Part shown: positions 56,435-64,000 of the stretch, piece after piece
Layout: each line of letters starts with the position of its first letter
Position numbering within the stretch: the first letter of the stretch is position 1
DNA from: Pseudomonas brassicacearum
Lineage (GTDB): Bacteria; Pseudomonadota; Gammaproteobacteria; Pseudomonadales; Pseudomonadaceae
DNA: 64,000 nt
Direction: 5' to 3'
Assembly: GCF_003732225.1 (NCBI RefSeq)
Contig: NZ_MOBJ01000006.1
Span: 310,001-374,000, forward strand
Made by a program: the position numbers and the translations under genes
Notes under the pieces: generated by a model
Database searches by the model: none
Seen by the model: the letters and a program-made list of their open reading frames with translations, nothing else
What the model was told of the DNA's origin: nothing

Positions 56435-57811
56435 TCAATAGCGCTCGAAGCCGCGCTGCAGTTCCCAGTCGGTTATCCGCCGGTCGTACTCTTTCTGCTC
56501 CCATTCGGCGGTGTGCACGTAGTGGTCGACCACTTCATCGCCGAACGCCTCGCGCAACATGCTCGAGGCCTTGAGCGCGGCACAAGCATCGCGAAGGGTC
56601 TTCGAGACTTCCGGCAAGTGCTCGTCGAGGTAGGCATCGCCTTCAAAGGGCGGCGTCAGGCTGAGCTTCTCGTCGATACCGGCCAGACCCGCGGCGATCA
56701 ACGCGGCGAAGGCCAGATAAGGGTTGAGGTCAGCGCCGCCGATGCGGCATTCGATACGGATGGCTTTGCTGTCTTCGGCGCACAAACGAAAGCCAGCGGT
56801 GCGATTGTCCCGACTCCAGACTGCACGGGTCGGCGCGAAGGTGCCGGCCTGAAAGCGCTTGTACGAGTTGATGTAGGGCGCGAGAAAACAGGTGATGTCG
56901 TTAGCGTATTTGAGCTGCCCGGCCACCCAGGAGCGCATCAGTGTCGACATGCCAAACTCGGCCTTGGGGTCGAAAAACAGCGGCTTTTTGGCATTCTTGT
57001 CCCACAACGAGTTGTGGATATGGCTGCTGGAGCCGGCAGCGTCATAGCGCCACTTGGCCATGAACGTGATCGCCTTGCCCTGCAATTGCGCGATCTCTTT
57101 GCAGGCGTGCTTGATGATGACGTGGTGGTCGGCCATGGTCAGGGCATCGGCATAACGGATGTTGATCTCTTCCTGGCCTGGCCCCCATTCACCCTTGGAG
57201 TTTTCCACGGGAATGCCCGAGGCCTGCAGATGCTTGCGAATCGCCCGGAGCACCGGCTCTTCGCGGGTAGTCTGGAGGATGTTGTAATCCTCGATGTAGT
57301 GGCCCGCGGTTTTCGGCTTGTGGTAGTTGCGCTCGTGGATGGCCTCATAACTCTCGTCAAACAGATAGAACTCCAGCTCAGAGGCGAACATGCCGCTATA
57401 GCCGCGCTCGTGCAATCGCTCGACCTGCTTTTTCAGGATTGCCCGCGGGCTGTGCGGCAGGTCCCGCCGATGGTGGTGATCGAGCACATCGCAGAGCACC
57501 AGCGCCGTGCATTCCAGCCACGGCACGCGACGCAAGGTGGCCATGTCGGGTTTCAGCACAAAATCGCCATAGCCTTTGCTCCAGCTGGCGGCGGCGTAAC
57601 CCGGCACCGGCTCCATGTCGATGTCGTCGGCCAGCAGGTAATTGCAGCAGTGGGTTTCTTCATGGCCGCTGTCGATGAAAAACTCGACCTGGAATCGCTT
57701 GCCGACCAGTCGTCCCTGCATGTCGACCATGCAGACCAGCACGGTATCGATATCGCCTGCGGTAGCGGCAAGTTTCAGTTCTTCGAAGCTGAGAAGGGGC
57801 TCGGTCATCAC
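56435..57811 (-). CDS. Glutamine synthetase-like gamma-glutamylamide synthetase
   Basis: The 458-residue protein has a GS fold with 'SGMFASELEFYLFDESY', 'GEWGPGQEEINIRYADALTMADHHVIIKHACKEIA', 'TFMAKWRYDAAGSSSHIHNSLWD' and 'SYKRFQAGTFAPTRAVWSRDNRTAGFRLC'. It is diverged from the ligase at 25149 and closer to the group that joins glutamate to small amines or amino alcohols (IpuC-like; IpuC acts in isopropylamine breakdown). It is the first gene of a three-gene operon with an aldehyde dehydrogenase and an alcohol dehydrogenase. The amine is unknown. Confidence 0.87.
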   Translation of the reverse strand: MMTEPLLSFEELKLAATAGDIDTVLVCMVDMQGRLVGKRFQVEFFIDSGHEETHCCNYLLADDIDMEPVPGYAAASWSKGYGDFVLKPDMATLRRVPWLECTALVLCDVLDHHHRRDLPHSPRAILKKQVERLHERGYSGMFASELEFYLFDESYEAIHERNYHKPKTAGHYIEDYNILQTTREEPVLRAIRKHLQASGIPVENSKGEWGPGQEEINIRYADALTMADHHVIIKHACKEIAQLQGKAITFMAKWRYDAAGSSSHIHNSLWDKNAKKPLFFDPKAEFGMSTLMRSWVAGQLKYANDITCFLAPYINSYKRFQAGTFAPTRAVWSRDNRTAGFRLCAEDSKAIRIECRIGGADLNPYLAFAALIAAGLAGIDEKLSLTPPFEGDAYLDEHLPEVSKTLRDACAALKASSMLREAFGDEVVDHYVHTAEWEQKEYDRRITDWELQRGFERY

Positions 57812-57993
57812 GTCAGTCCTGCGTGAATTGTTTGGCCTGTCTGAAATGTCGGCTGCACGCCATCCCCGTAAATATCCATAAATACCCTACGGTGAAGGCG
57901 TACACCGGTGAATAGCTGCTGAAAGCTTAGCCTACTGCTGTTAATCAGCAGCCGCTTCCAGAAGCTAAAATGACACTCAAGAGGGGTGGCACC

Positions 57994-58311
57994 ATGAGTG
58001 AGTTCGTCAAAGTCGCATCTGTGGGTGATATCGAACCGGGTAATGGTATAACCGTGAACCTTGGGGGCACGCCCGTCGCGCTGTTCAATGTCGATGGCCA
58101 GTATTTCGCCATCCACAACACCTGCCCGCACGAAGACGGTTCGCTGGGCGAAGGAATACTCTGCGACAACGTGGTGATCTGCCCGGTTCATGCCTACGAG
58201 TTTGACGTCACCAGTGGCGAATGCCTTACAGAGCCGGCTTACCAAGTCGAACAGTTCGAGGTCCGGGTGGACGGCAACGACATTCTGTTGCGGCAATCGT
58301 CGGATGTTTGA
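57994..58311 (+). CDS. Rieske [2Fe-2S] ferredoxin of the SUF operon
   Basis: The start chosen is the ATG preceded by GAGGGG; an ATG eight codons upstream is less likely. The 105-residue protein has the Rieske ligands Cys44 and His46 ('NTCPHEDGS') and Cys63 and His66 ('ICPVHAYEF'), with 16 residues between the pairs. This is the small bacterial ferredoxin of the non-heme dioxygenase type. No oxygenase gene lies nearby. It is followed by the SUF genes, separated by a MITE-like element, and may serve Fe-S assembly or be an early client of it. The promoter region is divergent from the amine operon. Confidence 0.87.
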   Translation: MSEFVKVASVGDIEPGNGITVNLGGTPVALFNVDGQYFAIHNTCPHEDGSLGEGILCDNVVICPVHAYEFDVTSGECLTEPAYQVEQFEVRVDGNDILLRQSSDV

Positions 58312-58317
58312 ACGCTA

Positions 58318-58511
58318 GGGTCTGTACGAAAACTCGCCGAGCGGCGATCAGGCAAGGCAAAAACAGGCGAGGAAGCGGAGTTTAGGCCCCTAAATGAGCA
58401 TTATCCGCTGCGCGGCCCCTTCGGGCCGTCCTTCGGACGTTCTCACTCCGTTCGTCCGAGCCTGTTTTTAACGCAGCCTGGTCGACGCGCAGGCAGTTTT
58501 CGTACAGAGCC
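58318..58511. mobile_element. MITE-like element, 194 bases, flanked by TA
   Basis: The left end GGGTCTGTACGAAAACT and the right end, read inverted as GGCTCTGTACGAAAACT, are near-perfect terminal inverted repeats. The inversion extends with mismatches to about 51 bases at each end (up to AAAAACAGGC). The centre folds into smaller hairpins ('CGGCCCCTTCGGGCCG', 'CGTCCTTCGGACG'). A TA dinucleotide precedes and follows the element, as expected for a TA target duplication of the IS630/Tc1 type. No transposase gene is inside. It lies between the Rieske gene and sufB, in the 285-base gap that otherwise contains only the sufB leader. Confidence 0.82.
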
Positions 58512-58596
58512 TACCGACGAGCTCGGGTCGCAAGATAGAGGGAAGGAGTATAGTTAAAAGATCACATCGTCCTGCCAAAAGCGGGAGGCATCAGCG

Positions 58597-60045
58597 ATGA
58601 GCACTGACAATGCCAGGATCCGCGAACTCAGTAACCGGGCCTACAAGTACGGCTTTGTCTCTGATCTTGAGAGCGATGCGGCCCCGCGCGGGCTCAACGA
58701 AGACCTCATTCGCCTGATTTCGGCGAAGAAGAACGAGCCGCAGTGGCTGCTCGACTGGCGCCTGAAGGCGTATCGCCACTGGCTATTGATGCGCGAACCC
58801 ACCTGGCAGAACGTCCATTACGCGCCCATCGACTACCAGGACATCATCTATTACTCGGCGCCCAAACCGAAAACGCCGGGCCCCAATAGTCTTGACGAGG
58901 TTGATCCCGAGCTGCGCGAGATGTTTGGCAAACTCGGCATCTCGCTCGCCGAGCAGGAGCGCCTGACCGGCGTCGCGGTGGATGCCGTGGTCGATTCGGT
59001 CTCGGTGGCGACCACCTTCAAGCACAAACTCGCTGAAGTCGGCGTGATCTTCTGCTCTTTCTCCGAAGCCGTGCAGAACCATCCGGAGCTGGTGCGCAAG
59101 TACCTCGGTTCGGTCGTGCCTTACAGCGACAACTTCTTCGCCACACTTAACTCGGCAGTGTTTTCCGATGGTTCCTTCTGCTACGTGCCCAAGGGCGTAC
59201 GCTGCCCAATGGAGCTGTCGACCTATTTCCGCATCAACGCCGCGGACACCGGTCAGTTCGAGCGCACGCTGATCGTTGCAGAGGAGGGCGCCTACGTCAG
59301 CTACCTCGAGGGCTGCACCGCACCGATGCGCGACAATAACCAGCTGCACGCGGCGGTGGTCGAGCTGGTCGCGCTGGATAACGCCCAGATCAAGTACGCC
59401 ACGGTGCAGAACTGGTACCCGGGCGATGCCCAAGGACGCGGCGGTATCTTCAACTTCGTGACCAAACGCGGCAAGTGCGCAGGCGTGCATTCGAAGATTT
59501 CCTGGACTCAGGTCGAAACCGGCTCCGCGATCACCTGGAAGTATCCGGGGGTGATTCTCCAGGGCGACTATTCGGTCGGCGAGTTCTATTCAGTCGCCCT
59601 GACAGCCAATCACCAACAGGCGGACACCGGCACCAAGATGATCCACATCGGCCGGCACACACGCAGCACCATTCTTTCCAAGGGGATTTCCGCCGGCCAT
59701 GGACAGAACACCTACCGCGGTCTGGTGAAGATCCAGAAAGCCGCGACCGGCGCACGCAACCATACGCAGTGTGACTCTCTGCTGCTGGGCAGCGAGTGTG
59801 GCGCGCACACGTTCCCCTATATCGACGTGAAAAACCCCAGCGCTCAGGTCGAGCATGAGGCCTCGACCTCGAAGATCAGCGATGAGCAACTCTTCTACTG
59901 CCGGCAGCGCGGCATCAGCGCGGAGGACGCGGTGCCGATGATCGTCAACGGCTTCTGCCGCGAGGTGCTCAAGGAACTGCCGATGGAGTTCGCGGTGGAA
60001 GCCCAGAAATTACTGGGCGTGAGCCTGGAGGGCTGCGTGGGCTGA
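58597..60045 (+). CDS. sufB: Fe-S cluster assembly scaffold SufB
   Basis: The 482-residue protein is a full-length SufB: '[47 protein letters not shown]' at the N-terminus, then the long beta-helix with '[41 protein letters not shown]' and the C-terminal '[39 protein letters not shown]'. It forms the SufBC2D complex with the next two gene products and builds an Fe-S cluster on it. GGGAGG precedes the ATG. The cysteine in 'GSECGAHT' lies in the SufB region implicated in cluster assembly. Confidence 0.95.
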   Translation: MSTDNARIRELSNRAYKYGFVSDLESDAAPRGLNEDLIRLISAKKNEPQWLLDWRLKAYRHWLLMREPTWQNVHYAPIDYQDIIYYSAPKPKTPGPNSLDEVDPELREMFGKLGISLAEQERLTGVAVDAVVDSVSVATTFKHKLAEVGVIFCSFSEAVQNHPELVRKYLGSVVPYSDNFFATLNSAVFSDGSFCYVPKGVRCPMELSTYFRINAADTGQFERTLIVAEEGAYVSYLEGCTAPMRDNNQLHAAVVELVALDNAQIKYATVQNWYPGDAQGRGGIFNFVTKRGKCAGVHSKISWTQVETGSAITWKYPGVILQGDYSVGEFYSVALTANHQQADTGTKMIHIGRHTRSTILSKGISAGHGQNTYRGLVKIQKAATGARNHTQCDSLLLGSECGAHTFPYIDVKNPSAQVEHEASTSKISDEQLFYCRQRGISAEDAVPMIVNGFCREVLKELPMEFAVEAQKLLGVSLEGCVG

Positions 60046-60061
60046 GGCCCGGGGTGGGAGC

Positions 60062-60819
<758 letters not shown>

Positions 60820-60823
<4 letters not shown>

Positions 60824-62130
60824 ACACCACGGCGTTCCTTGCGCCGCTCACGCCCAGGACCGATGCCCGGCATCCTGCGTGGCTGCAAGCGTTGCGCAGC
60901 GCAGCGTTCCAGTGGGTGGCCGAACAAGGCTTTCCCACGGCCAAGGACGAGGCCTGGAAGCACACACGAGTCGCGCCGATCCTGAAGATCCCGTTCCAGC
61001 CGGCCGAACCGGGCGCGAGTCAGGACCTGTCTGCGGTCAACGTCGAACGACTCGCCGGCGACTACGGCGGTGTGCGGCTGGTCTTCGTCAATGGCCATTA
61101 CGCCGCTGAGCTCTCGGTACTTGAAGGGCTACCCCCAGGCACTCAGGTGAGCCCTTTTGCGACCTTGTTGAACGCCGAAAACGGGGCGCTCGAAAGTCTG
61201 TTCGCACATGCGTTTCGCTCGCAGCCGCAGGCCTTTACGGCGCTGAATGCTGCGCTCGCCGAGGACGGGGCGTTGGTGCAGATACCCGCTCACACGACGG
61301 TCGAAGCACCGATCCACCTGGTGTTTTTCTCGGCTCCAGGCGCCACGCCACGGGTGACACAGCCACGCGTCCTGGTGCGGGTGGGGGCAGGGAGCCGGGC
61401 GATTCTGGTGGAAAGCCATGTTGGCAGCGCAGGTGAGGTCTACCTGAGCAATGCCGTCAGCGAGGTGGTACTCGAAGCGGAGGCTGTACTCGAACACTAC
61501 ACGCTGCAGAACGAGAGCACGGCTGCGTTCCATGTCGCGCTGCTCAGCGTGCGTCAGGCTCAGGGCAGTCACTTTGCTTCGCATTCCTTTGCACTCGGCG
61601 CGGCACTGGCACGGCAGGAAGTGCGGGTCATGCTCGAGGGCCTCGGCGCGGAGGTTGCCCTGAACGGTCTGTACCTGCCGCGAGGACAGCAGCACCTCGA
61701 CAACCAGACGACCATCGAGCATCTGGCACCGCGCTGCACCAGCCGCGAACTCTATAAAGGTGTGATCGATGATCATGGGCATGGGATCTTTGACGGGCGG
61801 ATCATCGTGCGCCCACATGCAATGAAGACCGATGCCAGCCAGACCAACAAGAACCTGTTGTTGTCGACGTCGGCCCAGGTCAACACCCAGCCACGGCTGG
61901 AGATCTTCGCCGATGACGTCAAATGCGCTCACGGTGCCGCCGTCGGCCAACTGGATGAGCAAGCTGTTTTCTACCTGCGCTCGCGAGGCGTTCCCTTGGC
62001 GGCGGCGCGGTCTTTACTGACTTTTGCGTTCGTCAGCGAGATGCTCGAACTGATTCAGCTGGAACCGCTGCGCGAGCATGTGGAACGACGGGTCGCCGCG
62101 CAGCTGCGTAGCCTGGAGGTGTCGGCATGA
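60820..62130 (+). CDS. sufD: Fe-S cluster assembly protein SufD
   Basis: The 436-residue protein is the SufB paralogue SufD: N-terminal '[18 protein letters not shown]', central beta-helix with '[20 protein letters not shown]', and C-terminal '[63 protein letters not shown]' with the conserved cysteine and histidine of 'KCAHG'. It completes the SufBC2D scaffold. It overlaps sufC and sufS by four bases each, so expression is tightly coupled. Confidence 0.94.
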
Positions 62131-63401
62131 GTGACCTCGAAAACAGCCTTCAAGGACTATCGAAACCGCTTGATCTTGCGCCTGGCTACGACGTCGAACG
62201 CGTGCGCCAGGCGTTCCCGATCCTCACGGAGACGATCTACGGCAAACCGCTGATTTACCTCGACAACGCCGCCACCAGCCAGAAGCCGCAGGCGGTCATC
62301 GATGCCATGTCGCATTTCTTCCTGAAGGAGAACGCCAACGTACACCGTGGCGTGCACTACCTCTCGGTGCGCGCCACCGAGGAGTACGAGAAGGCTCGGG
62401 CCAAGGTCCAGGGCTTCCTCAATGCCGAGCATGTCGAGGAGATCGTCTTTGTTCGCGGCACGACTGAAGCGATCAATCTGGTGGCGCAAACCTATGGCAA
62501 GACTCAGCTCCGTGCAGGCGACGAGGTGCTGATTACTGCCATGGAGCACCACTCCAATATCGTGCCTTGGCAGATGCTCTGCGAACAGACTGGCGCCCGG
62601 CTACGGGTGGCGCCTATCAACGACGCTGGCGAACTGCTGCTCGATGAGCTGGAACGGCTGATCGGACCCAGAACCCGGCTGGTGGCCGTCACGCATGTCT
62701 CAAATGTGCTGGGCACCATCAATCCGATCCGGCGCATTGTCGAACTCGCCCACGCCCAAGGCGTACGCGTGCTGGTCGACGGTGCTCAGGCGGCTCCCCA
62801 CCTCAAGGTCGACGTGCGGGCACTAGGCTGCGATTTCTACGCCTTGTCCGGCCACAAGATGTACGGCCCCACGGGCATCGGCGTGCTCTACGGCCGCCAC
62901 GAGTTGCTCGAAAGCATGCCGCCTTATCAGGGCGGCGGCGACATGATCCTCTCGGTCAGCTTCGAGAAGACCGTCTACAACAAACCCCCGTACAAGTTTG
63001 AAGCGGGAACACCGAACATGGCCGGCGCTATCGGCCTCGGCGCAGCGATCGATTTTCTCGGTGAACTGGGACCAGAGGCGATTGCTGCTCACGAGCAGGC
63101 CGTGCAGGCCTACGCAACGAAGGCGCTGGCAGCGGTGCCCGGCCTCAGGCTGATCGGTACGGCAGCGGAGAAGGTCGGTGTTCTCTCGTTTGTCCTCGAC
63201 GGGATCCATCCGCACGATATCGGCACCATCCTTGACCGCGAAGGGATCGCGATTCGCACCGGGCACCACTGTGCGCAGCCCTTGATGAACCGTTTCGGCG
63301 TGGCCGCCACCGCCCGCGCCTCACTTGGCTGCTACAGCACCGAGCTTGATATCGATGCGCTGGTGGCGGGGCTGGCCAAGGTTCAGGAGGTGTTCCGATG
63401 A
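62127..63401 (+). CDS. sufS: Cysteine desulfurase SufS
   Basis: The 424-residue PLP enzyme has the group II desulfurase features: 'YLDNAATSQKPQAVIDAM', the PLP lysine Lys244 in 'ALSGHKMYGPTG', and the persulfide cysteine Cys382 in 'RTGHHCAQPLMNRFG' on a short loop. It takes sulfur from cysteine and passes it to SufU. It overlaps sufD and sufU by four bases each. Confidence 0.95.
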   Translation: MSDLENSLQGLSKPLDLAPGYDVERVRQAFPILTETIYGKPLIYLDNAATSQKPQAVIDAMSHFFLKENANVHRGVHYLSVRATEEYEKARAKVQGFLNAEHVEEIVFVRGTTEAINLVAQTYGKTQLRAGDEVLITAMEHHSNIVPWQMLCEQTGARLRVAPINDAGELLLDELERLIGPRTRLVAVTHVSNVLGTINPIRRIVELAHAQGVRVLVDGAQAAPHLKVDVRALGCDFYALSGHKMYGPTGIGVLYGRHELLESMPPYQGGGDMILSVSFEKTVYNKPPYKFEAGTPNMAGAIGLGAAIDFLGELGPEAIAAHEQAVQAYATKALAAVPGLRLIGTAAEKVGVLSFVLDGIHPHDIGTILDREGIAIRTGHHCAQPLMNRFGVAATARASLGCYSTELDIDALVAGLAKVQEVFR

Positions 63402-63856
63402 GCCACGACGAACTGCGCGACCTCTACCAGGACGTGATCATCGACCACGGCAAGCGGCCGCGTAACTTCCGCCAGATAGAGGATGCTACCTGTACGGCGG
63501 AGGGTTTCAATCCGTTGTGCGGCGATGAGCTCAAGATTTACCTCAAGCTTGCGAACGGGGTGATCGAGGACATCAGTTTTCAGGGGGTTGGCTGCGCCAT
63601 CTCCCAGGCCTCGGCATCTCTGATGACGCTGGCGGTGAAGGGCAAAAAACCGGAGGAGGCGCAGGCACTTTTTGCCCGCGTGCATACGTTGCTCACCGAA
63701 GGGCCAAACGCCCGGGTGACGCCCGCGGAACTCGGCAAACTCGCGGTGCTTTCAGGCGTTTGGGAGTTTCCGGTGCGGGTCAAGTGCGCCACTCTGGCCT
63801 GGCACACACTGCGTAGCGCCCTCGAAGGCGGCGCCTCGCAGGTCACGACGGAGTAA
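63398..63856 (+). CDS. sufU: Zinc-dependent sulfurtransferase SufU
   Basis: The 152-residue protein is SufU, with Cys41 and Asp43 ('NPLCGDEL'), Cys66 ('GVGCAISQASASLM') and Cys130 ('RVKCATLAWHTL'). Together these make the zinc site that exchanges ligands with SufS. The insertion near 85-120 ('FARVHTLLTEGPNARVTPAEL') separates SufU from the scaffold IscU. SufU is the usual partner of SufS in Gram-positive bacteria, in place of SufE of enterobacteria. It lies at the end of the coupled run of suf genes. Confidence 0.93.
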   Translation: MSHDELRDLYQDVIIDHGKRPRNFRQIEDATCTAEGFNPLCGDELKIYLKLANGVIEDISFQGVGCAISQASASLMTLAVKGKKPEEAQALFARVHTLLTEGPNARVTPAELGKLAVLSGVWEFPVRVKCATLAWHTLRSALEGGASQVTTE

Positions 63857-63862
63857 TCAGCC

Positions 63863-64000
63863 ATGGCAGCCACATTACCAATCCCCGGCATTCACCTCAG
63901 CAACTCGGCGCGAAAAGTCTTGCTCGATGCTCTGGCGGATGGGCACGTGCGCGGGGTGCGGCTGAAAATCGACGAGCACTTCGCGCATCAGTTTTTCTTC
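63863..64000 (+). CDS. N-terminal part of a gene cut by the window edge, possibly A-type Fe-S carrier
   Basis: The frame starts with ATG seven bases after the sufU stop and stays open to the end of the window, giving 46 residues ('LPIPGIHLSNSARKVLLDAL', then 'ADGHVRGVRLKIDEHFAHQFFF'). The spacing 'hydrophobic-LS-xxA' followed by a 'VRGVRLKI' strand is like the start of HesB/IscA-type carriers, which would fit the operon, but the diagnostic cysteines would lie beyond the edge. The product remains open. Confidence 0.5.
   Translation, partial: MAATLPIPGIHLSNSARKVLLDALADGHVRGVRLKIDEHFAHQFFF

Overview
The window is a high-GC gammaproteobacterial chromosome segment that reads as a Pseudomonas of the fluorescens/chlororaphis/brassicacearum group. 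The evidence is the type I secretion, serine autotransporter and polyurethanase/lipase gene order at the left end, a copy of the P. aeruginosa-type aru (arginine transaminase) locus in the middle, and many intergenic REP-type palindromes whose core reads GTGGGAGCGAGCTTGCTCGC. No rRNA, tRNA, CRISPR array or complete insertion sequence was seen. Assignments come from reading motifs and gene order by eye; no database search was run.

Layout. 1-12.1 kb: the end of the extracellular enzyme cluster, with aprE (partial), aprF, two S8 autotransporter proteases, pueB and pueA, closed by a strong bidirectional terminator. ABC-exporter components precede their likely passengers, the RTX lipases PueA and PueB. 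12.1-16.8 kb: an accessory patch with a lipoprotein, an AT-richer gene for a stand-alone adenylation-thiolation-reductase (NRPS-like) enzyme, a small secreted protein and a YgdI/YgdR-type lipoprotein. 17.1-21.1 kb: a coupled pair, a FAN1-like VRR-NUC nuclease and an XPD/DinG-like helicase. 21.1-28.2 kb: a PfpI-like protein, a GNAT protein, then polyamine uptake and gamma-glutamylation genes (substrate-binding protein, FAD oxidase, glutamine-synthetase-like ligase) with AraC and XRE-cupin regulators. 28.3-32.7 kb: an FMN/FAD/Fe-S oxidoreductase, a solute-binding protein and a class II aldolase-like protein.

32.9-48.6 kb is the aru locus: a TetR regulator, response regulator AruR, a periplasmic binding protein, hybrid kinase AruS, a permease preceded by a 24-codon leader ORF, three acyl-CoA metabolism genes, AruI (2-ketoarginine decarboxylase), AruH (arginine:pyruvate transaminase), an aldehyde dehydrogenase and a quinone reductase. 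Together they would sense and import arginine or a related compound and convert it through 2-ketoarginine and 4-guanidinobutyraldehyde to 4-guanidinobutyrate.

48.6-53.8 kb holds small genes (DUF3077, SYLF, DUF3309, a secreted protein), a membrane-less histidine kinase and two paralogous Crp/Fnr regulators. 53.9-57.8 kb is a second amine-type operon (iron alcohol dehydrogenase, aldehyde dehydrogenase, glutamine-synthetase-like ligase). 58.0-64.0 kb is a SUF Fe-S assembly operon (Rieske ferredoxin, SufB, C, D, S, U and a cut-off gene), with a 194-bp MITE-like element between the ferredoxin and sufB. The best leads for new biology are the orphan A-T-R enzyme, the permease leader ORF, the SUF operon with its MITE, and the exact REPIN duplication.
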